From NCBI RefSeq assembly GCF_042453785.1, contig NC_091672.1:14836501-14900500 (forward strand): a DNA stretch of 64,000 bases, given 5' to 3'. Of this stretch, positions 10,309-21,257 are shown piece by piece. The stretch comes from Malus domestica (Eukaryota; Streptophyta; Magnoliopsida; Rosales; Rosaceae). A model generated the notes under the pieces. It searched no databases, was not told the origin of the DNA, and saw nothing but the letters and a program-made list of their open reading frames with translations. The translations under genes and the position numbers were made by a program. Each line of letters starts with the position of its first letter. Positions within the stretch are counted from its first letter, which is position 1.

Positions 10309-13300
10309 ATGAAAATGAATCCAGAACAAAATCGCGCTAAAGCTAGGGCGTCACCCGTAAGTGGCGCGCTGTGTGGCCCGAGCACAGTGATAAGTGAGCA
10401 AGGGTCGCTGTATCTCCATCGGCACCCGGATGCAGTGTTAAATGAGCAAGGGGGCCATAGAAACTTCTTTTCGAACGACTCCACTCAAAGTTGTTTGGGA
10501 GCATATGCTCCTATCAACTTTACCCGGGACACACAAAAGAAGTACTTTGATCCTATTAGACGGGGGAGGGTGAAGAAGCTAGGACAGAAGGGTAGAGTTC
10601 AAGAGAGCAAAATGCGTTTAGGAACGTGGAATATAGGAACCTTAACGGGAAAATCTATGGAAGTAGTGGAAGTTATGGTGAGGAGAAGGATAAATATTAT
10701 GTGCCTACAAGAAACTAAGTGGGTTGGTAGTAAGGCAAAGGATCTAGAAAACTCAGGGTTTAAACTTTGGTATTCGGGCACAAATAGAACGAGAAACGGT
10801 GTTGGCATCATCGTGGACAAGACCTTGGTACAAGATGTTGTAGATGTCAAGAGGGTAGGAGATAGAATCATGGCAATCAAGATTGTAATAGGACAAGAAC
10901 TTATCAATGTGATTAGTGCGTACGCACCTCAAGTAGGGTTGGATACGAGTTCGAAGGAGAAATTTTGGGAAGATCTTGGAGACTTGGTGCAAGGAATTGC
11001 TCAGACGGAGAAGTTATTTATAGGAGGAGATTTAAATGGACACGTGGGCAGGGAGACAGGCAACTATGGAGGTTTTCATGGTGGCCATGGTTTTGGGGAG
11101 AGAAACGAGGATGGGGAAGCTATCTTGGATTTTGCAATGGCATATGATCTCTTCTTAGCCAATACCTTCTTTAAGAAGAGAGAAGAACATGTGATCACCT
11201 ACAAGAGTGGGTCGTCAAAAACACAAATAGATTTTCTTCTAATGAGGAAAGGGGATCGTATAACTTGTAAGGATTGCAAAGTTATACCAGGAGAGAGCGT
11301 GGCTAATCAACATCGCTTGTTGGTGATGGATGTACATATCAAAAGAGTAAGACAAAAGAACAAGACTTGGAAGTGCCCAAGAACTAGATGGTGGAATCTA
11401 AAAGAAGAAAAACAAGCCATTTTCAAAGAGAAGGTAATCACCCAATGTGTGTGGGATAGAGAGGGGGAAGCTAGCCAAATGTGGGATTCCATGGCTAGTT
11501 GTATCCGAAAAGTAGCAAAAGAGGTATTAGGAGAGTCCAAGGGCTTTGCCCCACACCAAAAGGAATCTTGGTGGTGGAATGAGGAGGTACAAACAAAGGT
11601 GAAGGCTAAGAAGGAATGTTGTAAAGCCTTATACAAGGAGAGGACCGATGAAAATGGTGAAAGGTATAGAAAAGCGAAGCAAGAGGCGAAGAAAGCTGTC
11701 AGAGAAGCTAAGTTAGCGGCTTACGACGATATGTATAAACGACTAGATACCAAAGAAGGAGAGTTGGATATCTATAAACTAGCTAGAGCAAGGGAAAAGA
11801 AGACAAGGGACCTAAACCAAGTGAGGTGCATCAAGGATGAGGATGGAAAGGTTCTTGCTACAGAGAACGCGGTTAAAGACAGATGGAGAGGTTATTTTCA
11901 TAATCTTTTCAATGAAGGACATGAAAGGAGTGCTTCTTTAGGAGAGTTGAGTAACTCAGAAGAGTGTAGAAACTACTCCTTTTATCGTCGAATCCGGAAG
12001 GAAGAAGTGGTTGTAGCTTTGAAGAAGATGAAGCATAGAAAAGCAATAGGCCCAGACGATATACCAATCGAAGTGTGGAAAGTTTTGGGAGAGACAGGTA
12101 TAACATGGCTCACTGACCTTTTCAATAGGATTTTGAAAACGAAGAAGATGCCAAATGAGTGGCGAACGAGCACTTTGGTGCCTATCTACAAGAATAAGGG
12201 CGACGTACAAAATTGCATGAACTATAGGGGTATTAAGCTAATGAGTCATACAATGAAGCTCTGGGAGAGAGTCATTGAGCATAGATTGAGGCAAGAGACA
12301 CGGGTTTCGGACAACCAATTCGGGTTCATGCCAGGGCGCTCAACCATGGAGGCAATCTATCTCTTACGAAGATTGATGGAAAGATATAGAGATGGGAAAA
12401 AGGATTTACACATGGTCTTTATAGATTTGGAAAAAGCGTATGATAGGGTCCCAAGAGACATTCTTTGGAGGATTTTAGAGAAGAAAGGAGTACGAGTAGC
12501 ATATATCCAAGCTATAAAGGATATGTATGAAGGAGCAAAGACCGCCGTAAGAACTCATGAAGGACAAACCGAAAGCTTTCCCATAACTGTAGGATTACAT
12601 CAAGGCTCATCCTTAAGTCCTTACCTTTTTGCGTTGGTAATGGATGAGTTAACAGGACATATTCAAGATGATATTCCTTGGTGTATGCTTTTCGCAGACG
12701 ATATAGTGTTGATAGATGAAACTCAGGAAGGGGTAAATGCAAAGCTTAACCTTTGGAGAGAAGTGTTGGAATCTAAAGGTCTTCGCCTCAGCCGATCAAA
12801 GACAGAATATATGGAGTGCAAGTTCAGTGCAAATGGAGGCCAAAACGAGTTAGGGGTGAGGATCGGAGATCAAGAAATACCAAAGAGCGACCGTTTTCGT
12901 TACCTAGGATCTATCTTGCAAAAGAACGGAGAATTAGATGGAGATCTCAACCATAGAATACAAGCTGGATGGATGAAGTGGAAGAGTGCATCCGGTGTGT
13001 TGTGTGACCGCCGTATGCCACTGAAGCTCAAGGGAAAATTTTATAGGACGGCAATAAGGCCGGCAATGCTGTATGGCACAGAATGTTGGGCGGTGAAACA
13101 TCAACACGTACACAAAATGGGTGTAGCGGAGATGAGGATGCTTCGTTGGATGTGTGGGCACACGAGAAAGGATAAGATTAGGAATGAGGATATCCGGGGT
13201 AAAGTAGGAGTAGCCGAAATTGAAGGAAAGATGAGAGAAAATCGGTTACGGTGGTTTGGACATGTGCAAAGAAGGCCTACTGACGCTCCGATTAGAAGAT

Positions 13301-13467
13301 GCGACTATGGGACAGAGGTTCAGGGCCGAAGGGGTAGAGGAAGACCTAGGAAAACTTTGGAAGAGACTCTAAGAAAAGACTTAGCGTACTTTGATCTAAC
13401 GAAGGACATGACACAGGATCGAGCACAATGGCGTTCTAAGATTCATATAGCCGATCCCACTCAGTGA
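10309..13467 (+). CDS. RTE-clade LINE endonuclease/reverse transcriptase
   Basis: An open 1052-residue frame encoding the enzyme that nicks target DNA and copies LINE RNA at the nick. The apurinic-type endonuclease spans about residues 102-340: LGTWNIGTL at the start, QETKW (Glu135), GGDLNGHVG (Asp241, Asn243) and a terminal QHR (His335). The reverse transcriptase covers about 560-850: [11 protein letters not shown] (Asp706), LHQGSSLSP (763-771) and FADD (795-798). The C-terminal part ends with [16 protein letters not shown] and a Arg/Gly-rich stretch, typical of plant RTE elements. A single ORF without a gag-like ORF1 also fits RTE. The start at 10309 is the first Met of the frame; Met at 10315 is possible. 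No stops or frameshifts break it, so activity in the recent past is plausible. The right end of the ORF is followed by foreign sequence instead of the LINE's own 3' end. Confidence 0.9.
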   Translation: MKMNPEQNRAKARASPVSGALCGPSTVISEQGSLYLHRHPDAVLNEQGGHRNFFSNDSTQSCLGAYAPINFTRDTQKKYFDPIRRGRVKKLGQKGRVQESKMRLGTWNIGTLTGKSMEVVEVMVRRRINIMCLQETKWVGSKAKDLENSGFKLWYSGTNRTRNGVGIIVDKTLVQDVVDVKRVGDRIMAIKIVIGQELINVISAYAPQVGLDTSSKEKFWEDLGDLVQGIAQTEKLFIGGDLNGHVGRETGNYGGFHGGHGFGERNEDGEAILDFAMAYDLFLANTFFKKREEHVITYKSGSSKTQIDFLLMRKGDRITCKDCKVIPGESVANQHRLLVMDVHIKRVRQKNKTWKCPRTRWWNLKEEKQAIFKEKVITQCVWDREGEASQMWDSMASCIRKVAKEVLGESKGFAPHQKESWWWNEEVQTKVKAKKECCKALYKERTDENGERYRKAKQEAKKAVREAKLAAYDDMYKRLDTKEGELDIYKLARAREKKTRDLNQVRCIKDEDGKVLATENAVKDRWRGYFHNLFNEGHERSASLGELSNSEECRNYSFYRRIRKEEVVVALKKMKHRKAIGPDDIPIEVWKVLGETGITWLTDLFNRILKTKKMPNEWRTSTLVPIYKNKGDVQNCMNYRGIKLMSHTMKLWERVIEHRLRQETRVSDNQFGFMPGRSTMEAIYLLRRLMERYRDGKKDLHMVFIDLEKAYDRVPRDILWRILEKKGVRVAYIQAIKDMYEGAKTAVRTHEGQTESFPITVGLHQGSSLSPYLFALVMDELTGHIQDDIPWCMLFADDIVLIDETQEGVNAKLNLWREVLESKGLRLSRSKTEYMECKFSANGGQNELGVRIGDQEIPKSDRFRYLGSILQKNGELDGDLNHRIQAGWMKWKSASGVLCDRRMPLKLKGKFYRTAIRPAMLYGTECWAVKHQHVHKMGVAEMRMLRWMCGHTRKDKIRNEDIRGKVGVAEIEGKMRENRLRWFGHVQRRPTDAPIRRCDYGTEVQGRRGRGRPRKTLEETLRKDLAYFDLTKDMTQDRAQWRSKIHIADPTQ

Positions 13468-13727
13468 CTTGGATTTTCCAAGTCTCCAACCAAGAAGTTT
13501 TCCTCACTCGGGAAATTAAGGGAACACTACCCCAACCTACATGCTCCACTCAGAAAGCTTCAACATACAAGCTTCAACAAAAGAAAATTCAAAGAACTTA
13601 GCGAAGAAGGCTTTGGTGTATTTAACACAATACGTTGAAATGAAGGAAAGCTTATTTATTGATATCCCCGATAAGCTACAAATATGTACATATACAGGAG
13701 TCAAAATAAACACACAAGAGGGAGCCT

Positions 13728-14408
13728 TCACAAAGGTTGCTTAGGAGAAGTCTCAGCAGTCGGTAGAGCCCCAGAAAGAGAAGGCACCGGAGGGGGATCA
13801 TTTGGAGCCTCAGTACTGGACATAACCCTAGAAGGAGGAGGCATCAGAGGTTGATCATTTGGAGCTTCATTACGCGGTACAGCCCCAGAAGACGAAGGCA
13901 ATAAATGCCTTTGGAACAAACCCACAAATCTCTGATGATCAAGTAAAACCTGACCATCAGTTTCCTTCATCTGGTCAAGCTTCCTCTTCATGTTTGTAGC
14001 ATAGTCATGTGCGAGCCGGTGCAACTGTTTATTCTCATGCTTGAGCCCTCTAATCTCCTGTTTGAGACTCATCACTTCAGCCGCCAATGATTCAACTTGG
14101 CGGGTTCGAGCAAATAGGCGTTGTGCCATATTAGACACAGAACCTGCACACTGAACACTGAGAGCCAGCGAATCCTTAACAGCTAACTCATCAGACCGTT
14201 TGGAAAGTAGTCTGTTATCTTTGGGAGTGAGAAGGTTCCTGGCCACCACCGCAGCGGTCATATCATTCTTCATCACGGAATCCCCAACGGTAAGAGGACC
14301 AGTTGGGGAGACGAAGGATGGGCGCCATATGTTGTCTGGAGAAGGCGGGGCTGCCTCTTCAACAAGGTTCAAGTCAAAACGACGGTCGGAGGGGCCAGAC
14401 ATTTTCAA
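13728..14408 (-). CDS. Unrecognised coiled-coil protein ORF in a non-autonomous element
   Basis: An uninterrupted 226-residue frame on the strand opposite to the LINE. I do not recognise the family. The N-terminus (RRFDLNLVEEAAPPSPDN) is acidic; residues about 95-150 form a heptad-like coiled coil (QVESLAAEVMSLKQEIRGLK, ENKQLHRLAHDY); the C-terminus is Pro/Ser-rich with three imperfect repeats of an APNDPPPVPSLSGA-like unit. There are no enzyme motifs and no membrane segments. Met3 is an alternative start. It lies between LTR-like sequence (13500-13560) and the tandem repeats. It could be a gag-like or hitch-hiking protein of the element; function is not inferable. Confidence 0.5.
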   Translation of the reverse strand: MKMSGPSDRRFDLNLVEEAAPPSPDNIWRPSFVSPTGPLTVGDSVMKNDMTAAVVARNLLTPKDNRLLSKRSDELAVKDSLALSVQCAGSVSNMAQRLFARTRQVESLAAEVMSLKQEIRGLKHENKQLHRLAHDYATNMKRKLDQMKETDGQVLLDHQRFVGLFQRHLLPSSSGAVPRNEAPNDQPLMPPPSRVMSSTEAPNDPPPVPSLSGALPTAETSPKQPL

Positions 14409-14701
14409 AGGTGTTGAAGAGAGAAGAGGTCGGACAAATCAAGATCTTAGAAGTGCAAGAATGAAGCTTCTACTGGTGGAGATTCAAGTGTGCTTTGGAA
14501 CTTAATGCCAGCCCCTATAAAAATCTGCACTCGACGGAGCTTCAGAAATCAAAGAGGCGCCTGCTCAGAAATCGAAGAGGCGTTTGCTTTCTCAAAAGTT
14601 GGGCTGCTTAGAGATCACGAGGGTTGATCTCAGAAATCGAAGAGCCGTTTGCTTTCTCAAAAGTTGGGCTGCTCAAAGACCACGAAGGCCGATCTCAGAA
14701 A

Positions 14702-16529
14702 TCGAAGAGGCGCTCGCTTTCTCAAAAGCTGGGCTCCCTAGAGACCACGAGGGCCGATCTCAGAAATCGAAGAGGCACCTACTTTTCCAGCCTTGTCAGC
14801 ACCTGTCACACGCACACTCAGCTTTGCGGAAATTATGGGCATTCTGTCAAAGACTTCTGGGGAAGTAGAAAACACATGAATCTTACTGTTCAATCACCCA
14901 CTTCCCACACGCAACAATAGCTCATGGGTACCACAGATAACTTTGCCAAAGTTCTCTGCCAAAGTTGAGCACGTGAAGCTTGCAGCTCCCACTACATCGC
15001 TCTGACCAAGAAGGGTAAAAGAATAGCAAAGAAACAGCACTAACAAAGTTTAGACCCATAAATTTTGAAGGTCTAGCTACCATATTATTACCCACAAGGG
15101 TAAAGGAACAGTACCACTGCTGGATAATTGGAAAGTCCATGTATGTCAACCTCTGTGCTTCGTGGCAAGGTAGACTAGCAAACATGCCCAACCTTTACTC
15201 ACATTCGAGAAAACACTCCCAATAAGATTGCTTGCTCCAAAATCGAAGAGGCACCGTCCTCCGAATCTAAAGAGCCAGACTCCCAACATGACTACTTTCT
15301 TAAAAATCGAAGAGAGGGTAAAGGAACAGTACCATTGCTGGATAATTGGAAAGTCCCTGTGTGTCAACCTCTGTGCTTCGTGGCAAGGTAGACTAGCAAA
15401 CATGCCCAACCTTTACTCACATTCGAGAAAACACTCCCAACAAGATTGCTTGCTCCAAAATCGAAGAGGCACCGCCCTCCGAATCTCGAGAGCCACTCTC
15501 CCAACATGATTACTTTCTCAAAAATCGAAGAGACACTGCTCCCCGAATCTCGAGAGCCAGACCCCCAACATGATTGCTTTCTCAAAAATCGGTGAGGCAC
15601 CGTTCTCCGAATCAATCGAAGAGGCGCTCGCTTTCTCAAAAGCTGGGCTGCTCAGAGACCACGAGGGCCGATCTCAGAAATCAAAGAGGCACCTACTTTT
15701 CTAGCCTTGTCAGCACCTGTCACACGCACACTCAGCTTTGCAGAAATTATGGGCATTCTGTCGAAGACTTCTGGTGAAGGAGAAAGCACATGAATCTTAC
15801 TGTTCAATCACCCACTTCCCACACGCAACAATAACTCATGGGTACCACAGATCACTTTGCCAAAGTTCTCTGCCAAAGTTGAGCACGTGAAGCTTGCAGC
15901 TCCCACTACATCGCTCTGACCAAGAAAGGTAAAAGAATAGCAAAGAAACAGCACTAACAAAGTTTAGACACATAAATTTTGAAGGTCTAGCTACCATATT
16001 ATTACCCACAAGGGTAAAGGAACAGTACCACTGCTGGATAATTGGAAAGTCCCTGTGTGTCAACCTCTGTGCTTCGTGGCAAGGTAGACTAGCAAACATG
16101 CCCAACCTTTACTCACATTCGAGAAAACAGTCCCAACAAGATTGCTTGCTCCAAAATCGAAGAGGCACCGTCCTCCGAATCTCGAGAGCCAGACTCCCAA
16201 CATGACTACTTTCTCAAAATCGAAGAGAGGGTAAAGGAACAGTACCATTGCTGGATAATTGGAAAGTCCCTATGTGTCAACCTTTGTGCTTCGTGGCAAG
16301 GTAGACTAGCAAACATGTCCAACCTTTACTCACATTCGAGACAACACTCCCAACAAGATTGCTTGCTCCAAAATCGAAGAGGCACCGCCCTCCGAATCTC
16401 GAGAGCCAGACTCCCAACATGATTACTTCCTCAAAAATCGAAGAGACACTGCTCTCCGAATCTCGAGAGTCAGACCCCCAACATGATTGCTTTCTCAAAA
16501 ATCGAAGAGGCATCGTTCTCCGAATCTCG
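14702..16529 (+). repeat. Two tandem units of about 914 bp
   Basis: Unit 1 is about 14702-15615 and unit 2 about 15616-16529, repeated at an offset of 914 bases with few differences. Each contains shorter variants of an AAATCGAAGAGGCACCG motif and of TCTCGAGAGCCAGAC; copies of the short motif begin already near 14520. Open frames here are chance products of the repeat. Confidence 0.8.
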
Positions 16530-17935
16530 AGAGCCAGATACCACAGACCACTTTTTCAAAGTGCTCTGACAGAGTTAAAACATGTGAAACTGGCAGCTCC
16601 CACTACCGTGCTATGACCAAGCAGGGTAAAGGAATAGCATTACTACTTGTTGTTAGGGAGACTCCTATATATGTCGACCTCCATCCCCAACGGACAGGCA
16701 GACCTGCAAAAATGCTCAACCCTTCATCATATCTGATAGGGCACTCCCAACAAAGCCTTTCGAAATATTCAGCTTTCTTTCCCCCCGATAATACCTCTGC
16801 AAACAAGCTATACTAGAGCAAGAATATCTCATATCATCAGGGTTAAAAGCAAGAGTATCCCATATCATGCTTTTTCCCTGTTTTTTCTTTTGGCCTTGTT
16901 TTTACCGGCAAGACAAGGAGAAAGAGAGCAATCAGTCAGCACTTGGAATCAAGCTTCCAGCCAGGAACTGACTGCCTGGAACCCCTTACCTGATTACTTA
17001 CCTGGCATTGCTCTCGAGTACTCATCTTCAACATCTTATGTTTCCAGGGAAGATTCCGCATCTGCTTGAGGAACAGATAGGGCAAGTGCGAAGGATACAA
17101 GGAAGCATGTGGAGACAAGCGTAACAGCACACGTGCCGATACATCCATTACTCTGTCAAAAGCAAAAGTATCCCATATCAGCAGGGTGGAACGTACTCTA
17201 GATTTGATGGACTTGTTTTGACCCTCAAATTCTTCAGTCGGCCTTATACTTTGGAGGAAACCAGAAAACCCTCCAGCTCAGTTCAAGAATAAGCCTGTGG
17301 AAAGTTACTTCTTCAAAAGCAAAAGTATCTCATATCATCTCTTCTCATTTTTCTTCTCTTTATCCTTCATGCTGCTGCAAGATGGGGAGAAGGTGAACAA
17401 TCAGTCGGAGCTCTGATTGCTTACCTTGTCTGTCACCTCTTTCAGCAGACCCCCTAGCCCGGCGACTTGGGGGACTCCTACTACATGGTTTGTATCGCGC
17501 TTGACCAAGCCTGAAACTACAAGTAAGCTTCAAGTGAAATTGATACATTACCTTGTGCATCTCCACCAGTTAAAGATACCACCCCTGGATGGAGGAAGAG
17601 TACTTCCAGAGAAGATGCCACATCTACCTATGAGACAGATAAGGCAAGTCAAGACGACACCACACTCCGATACTTAGAAGTATCGTGATTACGAGATCAT
17701 TCTCCCACAATATTTCCTAATGTCATTTGTACTAAATCATTCACTCGTACTCACTAAAGGAGAGCTTGAACCTATGTACTTGTGTAAACCCTTCACAATT
17801 AATGAGAACTCTTCTATTCCGTGGACGTAGCCAATCTGGGTGAACCACGTACATCTTGTGTTTGCTTTCCTATCTCTATCCATTTATATACTTATCCACA
17901 CTAATGACCGGAGCAATCTAGCGAAGATCACAAAA

Positions 17936-18542
17936 AGCGACCGTTTTCGTTACCTATGATCTATCTTGCAAGAGAACGGAGAATTAGATGGAGATCTCAA
18001 CCATAGAATACGAGCTGGATGGAAAGAGTGCATCCGGCGTGTTGTGTGACCGTCGTAGGCCACTGAAGCTCAAGGGAAAATTTTATAGGACGGCAATAAG
18101 GCCAGCGATGTTGTATGGCAGAGAATGTTGGGTGGTGAAGCATCAACACGTACACAAAATGGGTGTAGCGGAGATGAGGATGCTTCGTGGGATGTGTGGG
18201 CACACGAGAAAGGATAAGATTGGGAATGAGGATATCCGAGGTACAGTAGGAGTAGCCGAAATTGTAGGAAAGATGAGAGAAAATCGGCTCTGGTGATTTG
18301 GACATGTGCAAAGAAGGCCGACTGACGCTCCGGTTCGAAGATGTGACTACGGGACAGAGGTTCAGGGCCGAAGGGGTAGAGGAAGACCTAGGAAAACTTT
18401 GGAAGAGACTCTAAGAAAAGACTTAGAGTACTTGGATCTAACGGAGGACATGACACAAAACCGAGCGCAATGGCGTTCTAGGATTCATATAGCCGACCCC
18501 ACTTAGTGGGAAAAGGCTTTGTTGTTGTTGTTGTTGTTGTTG
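17936..18542 (+). pseudogene. Second LINE 3' fragment with (TTG)n tail
   Basis: Matches the LINE ORF end (about 12883-13462), including GVAEMRMLR and the [20 protein letters not shown] region, but with a small deletion, frame changes and a stop near 18296. It continues through the LINE's own 3' end (CCCACTTAGTGGGAAAAGGC) into (TTG)n at 18519-18542, right against the 17-bp duplication. This tail was therefore the priming end of the insertion. Confidence 0.87.
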
Positions 18543-18559
18543 TTATATCAAATCTCCAA
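18543..18559 (+). repeat. 17-bp target-site duplication, right copy
   Basis: TTATATCAAATCTCCAA, identical to 10189-10205. Confidence 0.92.
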
Positions 18560-20494
18560 ATTGACTCATACTCTTTAGGCTTGAAATAGATTCTGTAAAT
18601 CAGTGTTGCTGGAGGAGTTGTTTCGCAGCCTCAGGAAGAACAGAGCAATGTGTTTGAAATAAGGTCTGACCAAAACTTTTCTATAAAATTTCGCAATTTT
18701 TGAGTTTTAAGTCATTCAAATTGGTTTGTTAAGTAGGAATAAAATACCAATTAATTAAAGATTAGTAATTTTCCCAGGAACTAATTACTAACCAACTTTT
18801 GGTAGGGTTCAAACTCTTAGAAGTTTCATTCTCCTAGTTTTTTGTAGTTGCATTATGACACTATACAACTTGAGTAGACGAAGAGTATAGCTCATCGTGA
18901 ACAGCTGAATAGGAACTTTCTATGCAAGCATAATTGTAAAGGTTACTTTAAGTGATGACTGTTGATATGGTACATTGGTAATGCCTAAAAATTTAACACT
19001 TAAATCAATTTAGCTTCAAATTATTTTATTTTCTGTCATAAAAAAATAGCCTAAAGATTTAACATCCTATAATATAGTTTCAATTGTACAAGATAGTAAA
19101 TTGAGGTTCTTTGAATCGTTATTGATATTGGTTTCTGCATTCGGTGTTAGAATGTGACTGTTATGTGTTTTGCTTCATTTTAGTTTACTTATTGTTAACA
19201 AAGAAAAGAGGAAGTGAGTGTCTGGTAACCATGTATGTAAGGGTATGATCGGTGATTTGACACCTCAATTGCTTTGCTCAATAATCTTTTACAAAATTTT
19301 ACAGTATTTAGAAATTGTATCTTTAATTTACAATATGAATACGTTCCTTTACGGATCATCTCATCGCTCATCATGTCAGTTGATAATGTGTGAGATAAAG
19401 AGAGTTCATATATCTCCATAACGGGGCAATGGTCCTCCACCCATTATGTGGTGCTATTTTACAACTTAGTTTAATGAGAAAATATCAATTAATTAGTTTC
19501 TAATCAAATTGGATTAGTTCTGCAAGGATGAAAGGAATGTAGAGTTCAATGTGACAGCATTTCAGTGTTTGAGTGATTTAGTGTTTAAATTTAATGTTTC
19601 AAGTAGTATCTGAATGATGAGTGCTTGAGTATTTTAATATTTGAGTTTGATCTTTCAAATTGTACCTAAATTGCAGTCCAGTAATGACATTTCTATTAGG
19701 TATAAGAAAAAATGGGATTTTTTTCTTGACACTAAATATATAGGCATTCTTATCACTTTTTTCCATAGCTCTTCATTTTTATTCTTCCCTACTATATTAA
19801 TTAAGTGTAGGTTAATTTAGATTTGATAAAAGACATTGCTCAGGAAGTACATATTTGTAGTCTCCAGTAAAAGGTATTATTCATTTAATTTCTGAGATCT
19901 TTTATCACATCTCCAGGTTGACTCATAATCTTTAGGCTTCAAACAGATTCTGTAAATCAGTGTTGTTGGAGGAGTTGTTCCACAGCCGCAGGAAGAACAG
20001 AGCAACGTGTTTGAAATAAGGTATGACCAAAAAAATTCTATAAAATTTTGCAATTTTTGAGTTTGAAGCCATTCAAATTGGTTTGTTAAGTAGGAATAAA
20101 AATAGCAATTAATCAAATTGTTTGGGTCCTATTTGTATGGCTAACGTCTCATTGGCCGTCGGCCTCTTGAACACTAAGAAATATGTCCACTGGTCCTTTA
20201 CTTTGATAGCAAAGTGAATTGAGTTAAAGCTTGCAGCTTCTGGAACCTGAAAAATGACTAAAAAAAATTAGACTGTATAATGTGCATTTGCTTGGTAGTA
20301 CTCTGTGGTGCAATGAATACTGAGATGAATAATTAAAATGAAGGGTAAACATAGGCATACAACTTGAGTAGACAAAGAATATGAGTCATCATCAACAGTT
20401 GAATAGGAACTTTATTGCAAGCGTTTCTGCATTCGGTGTTAGTTTTCAAATGTGATTTATGTGTTTTGCTTCATTTTAGTTTACTTATTGTTAA
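18560..20494 (+). repeat. Segmental duplication inside the Helitron
   Basis: The block 18560-19198 (with its left continuation 10166-10205) is repeated at 19873-20494, sharing the GTAAATCAGTGTTG..GGAGGAGTTGTT part, the CATACAACTTGAGTAGAC part and a TTTCTGCATTCGGTGTTAG part. The second copy lacks the LINE. The stretch 19200-19870 between them is AT-rich and has no gene. Confidence 0.72.
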
Positions 20495-20499
20495 GTATT

Positions 20500-21040
20500 T
20501 AATAATTGACGACTTTTTTTTTTTTTGATTTTTTTTTTTTTAGATTTCTCAGTGAATTATCTATTGCTTGGAGTTTGAATTTTTTTTATGCCATGTTAAG
20601 AGGGTGTAGAACTAGCAAACACAATCAAATAATACAAGAATGCCATATTGTTGGTTCTTCCAGTGGCATACAAGTTTGTGAAAAACCAAGCTTTGAACAT
20701 CAAGACAAAAGACAAAAAATTGTTGACAATGTGTGTTCCAACAATATAAACACAGTCCAAACAAGTGCCAATGTCGTTACATTTGATAATTCAAATCAAA
20801 TTAGTAAAGGTCAAGCCAATTTTCAAAAAAAACCAACAAGGTAATTGTCTATTGAACTTATTACTCTGTCACTAATAAGTTGTATTTTTGTCTTCTTTTT
20901 CTTCCTTTCCCGCATGTATTTTTATTAAATAGGCAATATTGTGGAATATGTGGATATGGGAGACAAGAATTAAAGTGCATTTATTGCGGTGCACTTTTTT
21001 GGCTAAAAGAGTCTCTTAAGCAAAAATCTCAAAATTGAAG
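20500..21040 (+). pseudogene. Helitron helicase N-terminal remnant
   Basis: A low-complexity, Asn/Gln-rich frame (20580-20840) ends at a splice-donor-like GTAATTG, and after an intron-like T-rich gap a second block (20932-21040) reads QYCGICGYGRQELKC and CIYCGALFWLKES. The CxxCGAxFW arrangement is typical of the zinc-binding start of plant Helitron Rep/helicases. The frame ends after about 36 residues, and no Rep or helicase core follows: the Helitron 3' end comes 200 bases later. It is a deletion derivative. Confidence 0.5.
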
Positions 21041-21225
21041 AGGATGTTAGTATGTCATCCTCAACTTTTTGCATGTAATATATGAATGTAAATAGAACTC
21101 TCTGGCTATGGTGTACGACCATCCCAATTTTTGTCATGTAATATATGTATACAACCCTACTCTTTGGCACATATTTTCTCATGTATATAAGCCCTACTTT
21201 TTACACATTTAAGATCATTTTGAAA

Positions 21226-21257
21226 CCCGCAGCATCGCGCGGGCCTCAATTGCTAGT
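21226..21257 (+). other. Helitron 3' terminus: hairpin and CTAGT
   Basis: CCCGC (21226-21230) pairs with GCGGG (21239-21243) across an 8-base loop; CTAGT ends at 21257, followed by T. Confidence 0.82.

Larger units (their letters stand above)
13468..17935 (+). mobile_element. LTR-element-derived insert inside the LINE composite
   Basis: Starts just after the LINE stop codon and ends where a second LINE copy resumes. Its first part (about 13500-13530) matches window bases 1-30 and its last part (17485-17520 and 17690-17935) matches about 32-60 and 233-500. The middle holds a minus-strand ORF, a 914-bp tandem repeat and Rosaceae-type non-coding sequence (16530-17450). No gag-pol is present, so it looks like a large non-autonomous element. 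No 5-bp duplication flanks it. Confidence 0.65.
10206..18542 (+). mobile_element. Chimeric LINE insertion: LINE + LTR-derived insert + LINE 3' end
   Basis: One unit bounded by an exact 17-bp duplication and ending in (TTG)n. It contains a 5' leader (10206-10308), a full LINE ORF (10309-13467), 4.5 kb of LTR-element-derived sequence (13468-17935) and a second, diverged copy of the LINE 3' end (17936-18542). The segmental copy at about 19895-19912 shows what the site looked like without the insertion. Confidence 0.85.
9327..21257 (+). mobile_element. Non-autonomous Helitron carrying the LINE insertion
   Basis: The 5' end TCTATACTAAAA follows an A at 9326. The 3' end has a short GC hairpin (21226-21243) and CTAGT ending at 21257, followed by T: insertion between A and T without duplication, as Helitrons do. 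Removing the 8.3 kb LINE composite leaves about 3.6 kb. An internal segment is duplicated (about 10166-19198 minus the LINE, and 19873-20494). Only a small piece of Helitron protein is recognisable (20932-21040). The stretch 9327-10188 shows splice-like blocks but no recognisable protein. Confidence 0.78.

Noticed and set aside
15228..15639. Cys- and Trp-rich small frames on the minus strand (MGMFASLPCHEAQR-like)
   Set aside because: The same frame occurs repeatedly only because it lies in the tandem repeat.
14520..16530. Evenly repeated short motifs, superficially CRISPR-like
   Set aside because: The units are variable in length, the spacing is not constant and two large 914-bp blocks explain the pattern. 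The DNA is from a plant.
13468..17935. Simple LTR-element insertion into a LINE
   Set aside because: No 5-bp duplication flanks the insert, and the LINE 3' end is present twice with divergence; only the whole unit has a duplication.
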